From: Flavobacterium selenitireducens
GTDB taxonomy: Bacteria; Bacteroidota; Bacteroidia; Flavobacteriales; Flavobacteriaceae
DNA length: 64,000 nucleotides
Reading direction: 5' to 3'
Assembly (NCBI RefSeq): GCF_014748335.1
Contig: NZ_JAAVIY010000002.1
Span: 98,840 to 162,839, forward strand
Positions within the stretch are counted from its first letter, which is position 1; the number at the start of each line of letters is the position of its first letter. The notes under the pieces are model-generated. The model was not told the DNA's origin. It saw only the letters and a program-made list of their open reading frames with translations, and did not search any database. A program made the position numbers and the translations under genes. Below are positions 17,141 to 25,877 of this stretch, in pieces.

Positions 17141-19021
17141 CTATTTCTTCACGATCACAATCGGAATCGAAACGCCGTGCCTCACTTTCCCAACCGTGGT
17201 TCCGAACAGCAAATCCTTGATGCCTGAATGGCCGTGGGTTCCCATGACCAAGACGTCGAAATGACCTTCGTTGACGATTTTCGGAATGCCTTTTCCCGGA
17301 TTCCCGAATCCTAGCTTGGTTTTGATGCGATAGCCTTTTGCGGTCAGCAATTCGTCGTATTCCGCCAGCAATTTTTCGTCTACGGACGTTTCATGGTCGA
17401 CGATTTCGTCACCGTACATGATCGCGCCGACGGTTTCCACGACGTGAATCAGCGTGTAGGTCGCGTCGGTTCCGCCAAGCGCAAACGCATTGTTGAGCGC
17501 GTTTTCATCAGCATCCGAAAAATCGACGGTAACGGCAATGTTCTTTTTTGCGGAGTCGCCCGTCCTGGCATATTTGAGCTTCAGGCTGTGAGGCGAATGG
17601 TTGAAAATGTGTTCTTTCGGCTTGATAACAAACGGTTTCACGATGATGAAGATCAGCAACGCCAAGAACCCGACAGCCAGCGGAACCACCGTCAGCCACA
17701 GCCAAACCGGGTTTTCTGACGCCTCGATCCAACCTTTTATCTCATCGTAAACGAGTTTTCCGTTGAGCGAAACGATGATAGAAGCGATGAGCCAGGCCGC
17801 TATTTGCGTTACGCGACTGATGTGAAACCCTTTCATTTTCGTCTTGTCGCTTACGAAGTGGATCAGCGGGATAATGGCGAAACCAAGTTGTAAACTCAAA
17901 ACAACCTGGCTGAAAATCAGTAATTTACCGGTGACACTTTCCCCGAAGATCGAAATGGTGATCACTGCCGGCACGATCGCGATCAAACGCGTCAGAATTC
18001 GCCTAACCCATGGTTGAATGCGCAGGTTGAGATAGCCTTCCATTACGATTTGCCCTGCGAGCGTTCCTGTCACGGTCGAGCTTTGTCCGGCGGCAATCAG
18101 GGCCACGGCGAACAGGATGGCGGCCCATTTTGTCCCGAGCATAGGCGCCAGGAATTTATGCGCATCCTGGATTTCCGCGACTTCATACATGCCACTTTTA
18201 TGGAACGTTGCAGCGGCGAGGATCAAAATCGCGGCGTTGACAAAAAACGCGAGGTTGAGTGCAATCGTCGAATCGATAAAATTGTATTTGAGAGCCTGTT
18301 TGACGCCTTCTTTGGTGCGGTCGAATTTGCGCGTCTGAACCAACGATGAATGCAGATAGAGATTGTGCGGCATCACGGTCGCGCCTATGATCCCAATGGC
18401 GATATACAAAGCGGCTTCTCCAGGCAACGAAGGCACGAGACCCGCGACGATTTTGTCGAGTTCAGGTTGGGCGAAAATCATCTCGCAAACAAACGAAATC
18501 CCAATGATCGCGACCAAAACGATAATAAAAGCTTCCATTTTCCGGATGCCTTTGTTGATCAGAAAAAGCAGGAGGAACGTATCCAGAACCGTGATGAATA
18601 CGCCGTTCAGCAGCGAAATGTCGAACAAAAGATTCAGACCGATAGCCATGCCGAGCACTTCAGCAAGATCGCAGGCAGCGATGGCAATTTCAGCGAGAAA
18701 ATAAAGGATGTAGTTGACAAAAGGCGAATAGGTTTCGCGCGAAGCCTGCGCCAGGTCGCGTTGGGTTACGATCCCGAGTCGGGCGCTGAGGCTTTGGAGC
18801 AGAAGCGCCATAATGTTGCTCATCAAAAGCACCCAGATAAGGGCGTAACCGAATTGGCTTCCGCCGGCGATATCGGTGGCCCAGTTTCCCGGATCCATAT
18901 AGCCGACACTGATCAGGTAAGCGGGCCCCAAAAAGGCAAGGATTTTCCTAAAACCTTTGACTTTTCCCTGAGTCGCAACCGATTCGTGTACTTCTTCTAA
19001 CGATTTTCCCTTCACCTTCAC
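17141..19021 (-). CDS. mntH: Nramp divalent metal transporter fused to a universal stress protein domain
   Basis: This 626-residue inner-membrane protein imports Mn(II)/Fe(II) with protons. The Nramp core (about 25-450) has the metal-binding DPGN in helix 1 (43-46) and MPHN in helix 6. About residues 485-626 form a UspA domain with an intact nucleotide-binding GTHG-x9-GT motif, so it probably binds ATP or another ligand. The GTG at 19021 is taken as start because the conserved core begins soon after. The gene is divergent from a TonB-dependent receptor and is followed by the mntR-like gene. The fusion suggests control of metal import by nucleotide or stress state; that is inference. Confidence 0.92.
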   Translation of the reverse strand: MKVKGKSLEEVHESVATQGKVKGFRKILAFLGPAYLISVGYMDPGNWATDIAGGSQFGYALIWVLLMSNIMALLLQSLSARLGIVTQRDLAQASRETYSPFVNYILYFLAEIAIAACDLAEVLGMAIGLNLLFDISLLNGVFITVLDTFLLLFLINKGIRKMEAFIIVLVAIIGISFVCEMIFAQPELDKIVAGLVPSLPGEAALYIAIGIIGATVMPHNLYLHSSLVQTRKFDRTKEGVKQALKYNFIDSTIALNLAFFVNAAILILAAATFHKSGMYEVAEIQDAHKFLAPMLGTKWAAILFAVALIAAGQSSTVTGTLAGQIVMEGYLNLRIQPWVRRILTRLIAIVPAVITISIFGESVTGKLLIFSQVVLSLQLGFAIIPLIHFVSDKTKMKGFHISRVTQIAAWLIASIIVSLNGKLVYDEIKGWIEASENPVWLWLTVVPLAVGFLALLIFIIVKPFVIKPKEHIFNHSPHSLKLKYARTGDSAKKNIAVTVDFSDADENALNNAFALGGTDATYTLIHVVETVGAIMYGDEIVDHETSVDEKLLAEYDELLTAKGYRIKTKLGFGNPGKGIPKIVNEGHFDVLVMGTHGHSGIKDLLFGTTVGKVRHGVSIPIVIVKK

Positions 19022-19031
19022 AAATTTAACC

Positions 19032-19062
19032 CAAATGTAAATTTTGTTTTTTGCCTGAGCAA
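19032..19062 (-). promoter_or_regulatory. Promoter candidate of the mntH operon
   Basis: Read on the minus strand: TTG at 19062-19060, 20-base spacer, TACATTTG at 19039-19032. Transcription would start a few bases before the GTG at 19021. Confidence 0.45.
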
Positions 19063-19080
19063 ATTTAATTTTTAGATTTG
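19051..19080 (+). promoter_or_regulatory. Promoter of the TonB-dependent receptor gene
   Basis: TTG at 19051-19053, 19-base spacer, TAGATTTG at 19073-19080. The ATG follows at 19098. The -7 box lies inside the palindrome 19071-19086. Confidence 0.6.
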
Positions 19081-19086
19081 TCTAAA
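19071..19086. promoter_or_regulatory. Candidate metal-repressor operator (TTTAGA-TTTG-TCTAAA)
   Basis: A perfect six-base inverted repeat with four-base spacer has AT-rich flanks that are partly symmetric. It covers the -7 box of the receptor promoter and lies just upstream of the mntH -33 box. Size and form fit DtxR/MntR-family boxes. Confidence 0.6.
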
Positions 19087-19097
19087 TTTTAATTGTA

Positions 19098-21347
19098 ATG
19101 AGGCTAAACCTTTTGTTCGGTATTTTTTTGTTGGCTCAAACCGTTTTTTCCCAGGACAGAACCATTTCCGGAAAGGTCAATCTCGACGGAAAACCTTTGA
19201 TGGACGTCGTGGTTTCCGTACAAGGCAAGTCCGTAATGACCGATTCATTGGGAGTTTTCCAATTCGAAAATATCGCCTCCGGCAAGTATCGGGTGACGGC
19301 TTCCTTCGTCGGTATGCAATCCCAAACCAAATCCGTCGTCGTTTCTGACAATTCGGACGCATATGTCAATTTCAATCTCAAAGAAGATAATACGCTCAAC
19401 GAAGTAGTCGTGACCGGAACGCTAAAAGCCGTTTCCCGTTCCGAAAGCCCTGTACCCGTAGAAAGCTACAAGCCGGCTTACTTCAGGAAGAATCCGACGC
19501 CCAATGTTTTTGAAGCGTTGCAGAACGTAAACGGCGTCCGGCCGCAACTGAATTGCAATATTTGCAACACTGGCGACATCCACATCAACGGTCTTGAAGG
19601 TCCGTACACACTGGTTTTAATAGACGGAATGCCCATCGTCAGCGGTTTGTCGACAGTTTACGGCTTGTCCGGAATCCCGAATTCCATTCTCGACCGCATC
19701 GAAGTCGTGAAAGGTCCGGCATCTTCACTTTACGGAAGCGAGGCCGTCGGCGGATTGATCAACATCATCACCAAAACGGCGCGCACCAGTCCTGCGTTTT
19801 ACGCCGATGCGTTTACCACAAGTTGGGGCGAAACGAATGCCGATGCGAGTTTCAAATTTTCGGCATCCGAAAAGGCAAGCGCGCTTATCGGGATCAACTA
19901 TTTTAATTACAGCAATCCGATAGACGAAAACGGCGACAATTTTACCGATGTCACCCTGCAAGACCGTGTTTCCGTTTTTCAAAAATGGAACTTTGAGCGC
20001 CCGGACAACAAGCTTTTTTCGGTCATGGGACGCTATTATTACGAAGATCGGTGGGGAGGTGAGATGCAATGGCGAAAGCGACACCGGGCCGGATCGGAAA
20101 TTTACGGGGAAAGCATTTACACCAGCCGTTTCGAGATCGTCGGCGCTTACGAACTTCCGATAAAGGAAAAAATCTTGTTTCAATATTCGTATACCGATCA
20201 CGACCAAAATGCGGCTTACGGCGCGACAAAATACCTCGCCCAACAACGCATAGGGTTCGCCCAACTCACTTGGGACAAGAAATTGAAAGGGCACGATTTG
20301 CTGTTCGGAACCGCTTTCCGATACCAGTATTACAACGACAATACGGCCGCGACCCGACATGCCGATCACATGAACATTCCCGGTATTTTCGCACAAGATG
20401 AAATTGCGATTGCCGATAAGCACAAATTGTTGATCGGCGCACGTTACGACTACAACAACCGCCACGGGTCGATTTTTACGCCACGAATTGCTTACAAATG
20501 GAGCCTGAAAGACGGGACGATCCTGCGCCTGAATTCCGGAACCGGTTTTCGCGTCGTCAATCTTTTTACCGAAGAGCATGCGGCACTTACCGGAAGCCGC
20601 GATGTGATCGTCGTCGGAGACCTGAAGCCGGAGCGCTCGTGGAACGCCAACCTGAACGTGATGCGCAAGTTTCGTTTCGAAAACGGAGGCGTGTTGCAGT
20701 TCGAAACTTCGGCTTGGTATACGTATTTTACAAACTCGATTTTGCCCGATTACGACGCGAATCCGAACCAGATCATTTACCGCAACCTCGACGGACACGC
20801 CGTGACGAAAGGCATTTCGACAAATTTCGACCTCGTGCTGCCGAATGGCCTGAAAGCTACGGTTGGCGCGACTTTTATGGATGTGACGCGAACCGAGAAC
20901 GGCAATACCGTTAGGCAGGCGCTCACGGAACGATTTTCGGGGACGTGGGCGATTTCCTATCGGATTCCGGGAACGGATTTCGACATCGACTATACCGGAA
21001 ACGTCTATGGCCCGATGCGATTGCCGTTGCTTGGGCCTCTCGACCCTCGGGACGAATACTCTCCGGTTTGGAGCATACAGAACATCCAGGTTACGTTGAA
21101 GCGTTTCCGCAATCTCGATATTTATTTTGGTGTAAAAAACCTGCTCGACTGGACGCCGGCTAAGAAAGCGCCTTTCCTGATTGCGAACGCCAACGATCCT
21201 TTTGACCAAAATGTGGAATACGACGGCGGCGGGAATGTGATTCCGACAGCGGCCAATCCGTATGCGCTGACGTTCGACCCGACTTACGTTTATGCACCGA
21301 ATCAAGGTTTGCGCACGTTTTGCGGACTGCGCTATACCTTGGATTGA
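19098..21347 (+). CDS. TonB-dependent outer-membrane receptor, probable metal (Mn/Fe) receptor
   Basis: This is a 749-residue protein: signal peptide (1-18), carboxypeptidase-like regulatory domain (about 20-100), plug domain (about 110-230) and beta-barrel ending in FCGLRYTLD. The plug holds a CxxC pair (Cys153, Cys156) followed by TGDIHINGLEGPYT and VLIDGMP. Two cysteines at that place may bind metal or form a disulfide. Substrate cannot be read from the sequence. The divergent Nramp gene, the adjacent MntR-type regulator and the shared palindrome argue for Mn or Fe uptake. It appears to be a single-gene transcript. Confidence 0.9.
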   Translation: MRLNLLFGIFLLAQTVFSQDRTISGKVNLDGKPLMDVVVSVQGKSVMTDSLGVFQFENIASGKYRVTASFVGMQSQTKSVVVSDNSDAYVNFNLKEDNTLNEVVVTGTLKAVSRSESPVPVESYKPAYFRKNPTPNVFEALQNVNGVRPQLNCNICNTGDIHINGLEGPYTLVLIDGMPIVSGLSTVYGLSGIPNSILDRIEVVKGPASSLYGSEAVGGLINIITKTARTSPAFYADAFTTSWGETNADASFKFSASEKASALIGINYFNYSNPIDENGDNFTDVTLQDRVSVFQKWNFERPDNKLFSVMGRYYYEDRWGGEMQWRKRHRAGSEIYGESIYTSRFEIVGAYELPIKEKILFQYSYTDHDQNAAYGATKYLAQQRIGFAQLTWDKKLKGHDLLFGTAFRYQYYNDNTAATRHADHMNIPGIFAQDEIAIADKHKLLIGARYDYNNRHGSIFTPRIAYKWSLKDGTILRLNSGTGFRVVNLFTEEHAALTGSRDVIVVGDLKPERSWNANLNVMRKFRFENGGVLQFETSAWYTYFTNSILPDYDANPNQIIYRNLDGHAVTKGISTNFDLVLPNGLKATVGATFMDVTRTENGNTVRQALTERFSGTWAISYRIPGTDFDIDYTGNVYGPMRLPLLGPLDPRDEYSPVWSIQNIQVTLKRFRNLDIYFGVKNLLDWTPAKKAPFLIANANDPFDQNVEYDGGGNVIPTAANPYALTFDPTYVYAPNQGLRTFCGLRYTLD

Positions 21348-21400
21348 AGTATAGTCCGAAACTATCGGATTCATTGGTTTTTACAATAGGTTAAACCCGA

Positions 21401-21429
21401 TTTGACTTTCCCATTTATCCGTATCTTTG
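21401..21429 (+). promoter_or_regulatory. Promoter of the bacilliredoxin gene
   Basis: TTTG at 21401-21404, 17-base spacer, TATCTTTG at 21422-21429. The start codon is at 21454. Confidence 0.6.
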
Positions 21430-21453
21430 CAACTTAACTTTAGCACTTTTGTT

Positions 21454-21864
21454 ATGTATCCAGAAGAATTGGTAAAACCGATGCGCGACGAACTCGTATC
21501 CGCCGGTTTCCAGGAATTATATACTGCCGACGCCGTTGAATCTGCGTTATCACAAACGGGAACGACATTGGTTGTCGTGAATTCAGTTTGCGGTTGCGCC
21601 GCCAGAAACGCACGTCCGGGAGCAAAAATGAGTCTTGCCGGAGACAAAAAACCAGACCGTTTGGTTACGGTTTTCGCCGGAATGGAACGCGATGCAGTTG
21701 ATGCCGCCCGCGAAAAAATGTTCCCTTTCCCGCCTTCATCGCCAAGTATGGCGTTGTTCAAAGACGGTGAGTTGGTGCATATGCTCGAGCGTCATCACAT
21801 CGAAGGTCGCCCGGCTGAGTTGATTGCCGAAAACCTGAAGGACGCATACGACGAATTTTGTTAA
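21454..21864 (+). CDS. BrxA/BrxB-family bacilliredoxin
   Basis: This 136-residue cytoplasmic thioredoxin-fold protein of the YphP/YqiW family in Firmicutes removes bacillithiol from oxidised proteins. The active site is the characteristic CGC (Cys46, Cys48) in NSVCGCAARNARP. The ATG at 21454 begins MYPEELVKPMRDEL, as in homologues. Bacteroidota members are widespread; whether they act on bacillithiol there depends on its synthesis genes, not seen in this window. Confidence 0.92.
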   Translation: MYPEELVKPMRDELVSAGFQELYTADAVESALSQTGTTLVVVNSVCGCAARNARPGAKMSLAGDKKPDRLVTVFAGMERDAVDAAREKMFPFPPSSPSMALFKDGELVHMLERHHIEGRPAELIAENLKDAYDEFC

Positions 21865-21883
21865 TGAAGTTACAGAAGTTGGA

Positions 21884-21910
21884 AGACCGCTATTTGGCGG
21901 TCTTTTTTTT
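21884..21910 (+). terminator. Terminator after the bacilliredoxin gene
   Basis: A seven-base stem AGACCGC/GCGGTCT with six-base loop and eight T follows the stop by about 20 bases. The opposite-strand SDR gene ends just beyond it. Confidence 0.85.
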
Positions 21911-21912
21911 GC

Positions 21913-22752
21913 TCACAGTTCCGGGTGCAGGAAGTTGTATTTGATGTAACGCAGCAATTTTCCTGTGCTCACGATTTTCCCGGACGATTGGTTCGTTTTG
22001 CTGAAATGCGGTGGCGGCAATTCCAAATCCTGCGCTTTCTCGCTGTAATATTCTTCTCTCGTAGGATGATAAGGCGCGACCGCGTTGAACACTTCTCCCC
22101 AGATCTTGTTCTCGATGATCTTCAGGATGATGCCGAGGCAATCTTCGCGATGGATGAGGTTGATGGGACCTTCCGGGTTTTCTATGTTCTCCTTTCCCGA
22201 AAGATGAAATACGGGATGGCGCTCATCGCCGATCAGTCCGCCAAAGCGTAAAACGGTAGTTTGGAAATGGGTGTCTTTCAACAAAATCTGCTCGGCTTCA
22301 AGCAACTGTTTTCCACTTTCGGTTGTAGGGGAAATCGTCATCTCCTCGGTCGCCAAGCCGCTTCCACGGCCGTAAACCGATGTCGAGCTCACCAACAATA
22401 CGAACTTTATGCCAGCTTCCACGATATGGGGAACGAGATATCCGATCTTTGTCGCATACGAACCGTTTTCGGATTTTGCGTTGGGCGGGAAATCGATGAT
22501 CAACGTAGAGGACGTGCCCAGGAACGCCGTTACATCGCCAAGGATTCCATCTGGTTCCAGTTTCAGTAGATGCGGTTCAATTCCCGACTGCGCCAGGGAT
22601 TGGAGCTTTGAGTCGGACGTTGTCGATCCTTTGATATGAAAACCGCTTGCCGCCAAGGTCTTGGCCAGTGGTAGCCCTAGCCAGCCGCAGCCGAGTATGC
22701 TGATGTTGTTCTTCGTTGCCAAATCGCGCGTCTTTTTCGTTTCGTAAATCAT
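21913..22752 (-). CDS. NAD(P)-binding SDR-family protein (YeeZ-like epimerase)
   Basis: This 279-residue protein has a Rossmann start SILGCGWLGLPLAKTL (GxxGxxG, about 18-33), an SSTSVYG segment with the catalytic-type Tyr, and LRFGGLIG and INLIHREDC later, as in extended SDR proteins of the YeeZ type. These are putative sugar-nucleotide epimerases or reductases; substrate is unknown. A later start near the Rossmann motif is possible, since the first 15 residues are polar and unconserved in appearance. Confidence 0.82.
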   Translation of the reverse strand: MIYETKKTRDLATKNNISILGCGWLGLPLAKTLAASGFHIKGSTTSDSKLQSLAQSGIEPHLLKLEPDGILGDVTAFLGTSSTLIIDFPPNAKSENGSYATKIGYLVPHIVEAGIKFVLLVSSTSVYGRGSGLATEEMTISPTTESGKQLLEAEQILLKDTHFQTTVLRFGGLIGDERHPVFHLSGKENIENPEGPINLIHREDCLGIILKIIENKIWGEVFNAVAPYHPTREEYYSEKAQDLELPPPHFSKTNQSSGKIVSTGKLLRYIKYNFLHPEL

Positions 22753-22803
22753 TTCGTGACACAGTCCGCAAATTAGTAACGGACACCATTGGCTTTTCGT
22801 ATA

Positions 22804-25233
22804 TTAATTTTCAGGTTGGCTATTTGGAGCGGCGGGACTGTATTCGTTTTCCGAATCCATATCCGGAATGGTGTCGTTATCGGCCGATGGCAATTCGAAA
22901 TTCCGGCGTGTCGGCAATGGAATTATCGTTTTTGGCGTTGGCGCAATTTTCTTTTTTATGCAAATCGCATCGGTAAGTACAAAAGGCGTCGGCATCATCC
23001 AATCGGCTCGCTTTTTCATGATGAACAACGGATTCGTCATCAAATCGAACGATGATTCGAGCAATTCCATATCGAGGTTCGTGCCTTTCGGAATACTGAA
23101 TTGCAGCGTCAACGCTTCATTATCGACAACATAATAACTCACCAATTTCCTGCCTTTGCGCGGATAAGCCGATCCTTTTTGCCCTAACAGTCCTGCGCCG
23201 TTGGCCTTCAGGTTGTGCAACACCATATTCTCGTTGGCAAAAATATCGTAGCGGTTGACCGTTCGGGTAGGCGTGATTTTGATGGTCAGATGCCGTTGGT
23301 TCCCGATGACGGTATCCGTAAGAAAATCGACATACGGCTCGGGAATATCGCGCAACATGGCTTCGTACGTATAAGTAAAGGTAGAATTATATTTGCTGAA
23401 AAGCGGAATTTTGCTCAGCGAACTCCCGTCTTTAGGGTTTTCCGTAAGATAATTCCGCGTCCAGTCGTCGAGGTTCTTATCGTAGGTCGTCCAAACCGAA
23501 CGGTCGGCATCGGCGTCATAGATATACAAAAGACTGTTCGGCTTGGCTTTACCCGGAGCGTATTCCGATTGGCTGTGCGCGCCCGCGAAACATCCGACAG
23601 AGGCGACGATGAACAAAGCCGACCACAGCCCTTTTTTAGGGAACGAAGCAAACAGCGGCAACAGCAATCCGAAGATCAATATTGTGAGTGCGGCACTTCC
23701 GTACAGAATTTTGAGCCCGAGTCCGATCGGGAACATAAGCACGAAAGGAACGTAAACGAAAAATGCGGGAATCGCGAAAATCATATTAAGTATCGGGCTC
23801 GAATGTTGGGTTGCGATATAAAATCCGAACATCAGCAAACTGAAGAAAACAGGAATGATAAAAAATCCCGCACCCGGCAGGAACGCCATAAGCCCTAAAT
23901 TGATGAGCAGCCAGACCAGCAAAGGCGCAACGGTAAAATTGCCTATGGAATTTTCTGTTCCCGTCCTGGCGTACCACAAAAACGCGATCCCGAGGCTAAG
24001 CAACACAAACGCCGCAATATACCAGTGACCGTTGTAGGTAAAGCCCTGGAGAATGTCCGGATAATGAGGATAAAAAGCCAAAATCGTGCGCCAGCCGAAG
24101 AATCCGATGAGTCCCGAAGTGGCTAAGGCTCCGAAAAACAAGATAAAACCTTTGCCCATTTGTGCAGGCGAAAGCAGCCTTTTTCCCATTCCGACAAACA
24201 CGAGGAACAGGAAAAACACGAATGCGATAGTGAGCAAACCGAAGTTCCACGAAAACGGATAGTGAAAAAACCCGATTGGCGTGTTGTAATATACCTGATC
24301 GTCGTCGGAATCGAGATTGTTGAGATCCGTATTCGAAAAATACTGGAGCAGCGGGACGAGATAACTGCCTTGGTGGGCGACGGTTTCCGGACTTAAATGG
24401 TTGAAATCGTCCTGGGCCGTGTGATAGTTGTAATGCCCGTCGATAAAGGCAAAATTAAAACCTTGGATTTTTCCCTGCTCTCGAAAAACGGTCAAGTCGG
24501 TGTCGTTCGGGAGCATTTTGTAAATGCTGTACATAAGCGAATTAGAGACGGGATAGGCTGCGCCCGCAGAGTCGAAACCTTCTACCATCGCGTCGTTGCC
24601 GTTGTTGACTTCCATGAGCATATAGCCGGGACCTTGGGTTCCGCGCGCTTCGAAATTGAGCGCAAGCCCGATTTGTTTCGCCCATTTACTTTGGGTAACG
24701 AAAAGCGCAGCACCATTCAAACCTAGTTCTTCCGCGTCCGTAAAGACGATGAAAATGTCATTTTTGTGCGCTGTCTTATTGTGCAGATAGGCGCGGACAC
24801 TCTCCAATATTACTGCAAGGCCCGAAGCGTCGTCACCGGCCCCGTAAGAATATGAATGAGGAGCGCTGTCATAATGAGAGAGCAACAATAACGCTTTGCC
24901 GTTCGTTGTACCTTTTATCCGGGCAATGATGTTTTTTGATTTGACGAGATTTCCCCAATCGGTCAACGTGGTTCCTTGCTGGATTTCAGTTTCCAGTCCA
25001 AGCGCCTGCAGTTCCTTTTGCAAATAAGTTGAAACTGTTTCGTGGTTTTCCGAACCCACGTAATGAGGCTCTTTCGAAATCTCCTTGACGATCGCCATAG
25101 CACGTTTGGTCGAGAATTCCGATAGTGGCACGACTTCATCGGAGACGCTTCTAGGCATCTGGTCGAAGTACATCCAGCAAAGTATTCCGAACAGGAAAAG
25201 GACTGAAAGTAGCGAGGCGTAGGTTTTTTTCAT
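22804..25233 (-). CDS. M28-family zinc aminopeptidase with C-terminal membrane domain
   Basis: This 809-residue protein has an N-terminal anchor (about 7-25) followed by an M28 peptidase domain (about 40-310). Zinc ligands are visible in SHYDSAPHS, GAGDDASG, FTDAEELG and the later YHTAQD. From about 325 to 560 there are eight or so hydrophobic helices, then a C-terminal extracytoplasmic domain. The layout resembles ERMP1/Fxna-like membrane peptidases found in Bacteroidota. It probably cleaves peptides in the periplasm. Confidence 0.9.
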   Translation of the reverse strand: MKKTYASLLSVLFLFGILCWMYFDQMPRSVSDEVVPLSEFSTKRAMAIVKEISKEPHYVGSENHETVSTYLQKELQALGLETEIQQGTTLTDWGNLVKSKNIIARIKGTTNGKALLLLSHYDSAPHSYSYGAGDDASGLAVILESVRAYLHNKTAHKNDIFIVFTDAEELGLNGAALFVTQSKWAKQIGLALNFEARGTQGPGYMLMEVNNGNDAMVEGFDSAGAAYPVSNSLMYSIYKMLPNDTDLTVFREQGKIQGFNFAFIDGHYNYHTAQDDFNHLSPETVAHQGSYLVPLLQYFSNTDLNNLDSDDDQVYYNTPIGFFHYPFSWNFGLLTIAFVFFLFLVFVGMGKRLLSPAQMGKGFILFFGALATSGLIGFFGWRTILAFYPHYPDILQGFTYNGHWYIAAFVLLSLGIAFLWYARTGTENSIGNFTVAPLLVWLLINLGLMAFLPGAGFFIIPVFFSLLMFGFYIATQHSSPILNMIFAIPAFFVYVPFVLMFPIGLGLKILYGSAALTILIFGLLLPLFASFPKKGLWSALFIVASVGCFAGAHSQSEYAPGKAKPNSLLYIYDADADRSVWTTYDKNLDDWTRNYLTENPKDGSSLSKIPLFSKYNSTFTYTYEAMLRDIPEPYVDFLTDTVIGNQRHLTIKITPTRTVNRYDIFANENMVLHNLKANGAGLLGQKGSAYPRKGRKLVSYYVVDNEALTLQFSIPKGTNLDMELLESSFDLMTNPLFIMKKRADWMMPTPFVLTDAICIKKKIAPTPKTIIPLPTRRNFELPSADNDTIPDMDSENEYSPAAPNSQPEN

Positions 25234-25262
25234 GGTGGTAGATGGTTGCTGTTTGGTCGGGC

Positions 25263-25610
25263 TTACGTTTCCTTTCGGATAAGCCTAAAGTCATCACCGG
25301 AATGTTTGTGATAGCCGTGGTCGTAAAGGAAGTAATACGTCTTGCCCTTTTTTGTCGTTCGGATGCCCGTCACATACTCGAAATCGAAACCCATATTTAC
25401 GAGTTCGGCACGCGAAGCCGTTGTTGCCCCGTTGGTGTTGAGTTGGGTAAGAATCCGGTAATTCCGGCGCAAAAGGTTGTTGATGTTGCGCATGAAGTTG
25501 TTGCTGTCCTTGTTGATTTTGTTGTTGAAGACGTTGCGGCAGCCATCGCTGCAAAATTTTTTGTCTTCGCGGCCCGACAATTTGTCTCCGCATTCTGCAC
25601 AGTTTTTCAT
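25263..25610 (-). CDS. Small zinc-ribbon protein (DUF2116-like)
   Basis: This 115-residue protein begins MKNCAECGDKLSGREDKKFC; four cysteines (4, 7, 20, 24) form a zinc ribbon of the kind that ends in CSDGCRN. A helical segment rich in Asn follows (about 28-60), then a beta-rich part with GKTYYFLYDHGYHKHSGDDFRL. This is a conserved but uncharacterised Bacteroidota family; nucleic-acid binding is plausible. The gene points away from the tandem repeats upstream of the SSB gene, so both genes may share that control region. Confidence 0.8.
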   Translation of the reverse strand: MKNCAECGDKLSGREDKKFCSDGCRNVFNNKINKDSNNFMRNINNLLRRNYRILTQLNTNGATTASRAELVNMGFDFEYVTGIRTTKKGKTYYFLYDHGYHKHSGDDFRLIRKET

Positions 25611-25729
25611 AAGGCGTGTAATTGGTTGGATGGATTCGATTCTGGCTTGATATTATACAAACGCTTGTCTTCCAAGGCGTATGCGTAATGTTGAGCTCTC
25701 CAAATATATGAAATTCTTACATTTTTATC

Positions 25730-25789
25730 CGACAACAAACGCTTACAAACGACAACAAACGTTTATAAACGACAGTAAATGTTTAACTA
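25730..25789. repeat. Three tandem 20-base repeats upstream of the SSB gene
   Basis: Two near-identical units CGACAACAAACGYTTAYAAA (25730-25749, 25750-25769) are followed by a third, more divergent one (25770-25789). A partial fourth ACAAACGCTT lies near 25657. They sit between the divergent zinc-ribbon and SSB genes, like operator or iteron arrays. Confidence 0.75.
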
Positions 25790-25877
25790 CCGGATAAATT
25801 CCGGTGGCTTTTTCAAATTTGCCTCATCGATTTGCGGAAAAGATCCGCTTTCAAAACCATTTAAATTTTTACAAGCC

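Noticed and set aside
19725..21374. 549-codon minus-strand frame opposite the TonB receptor
   Set aside because: It is antisense to a clear receptor gene; high-GC third positions leave the opposite strand open. Arg/Val-rich composition is not protein-like.
25730..25789. CRISPR array
   Set aside because: The 20-base units are directly adjacent without spacers, and no cas genes are near.
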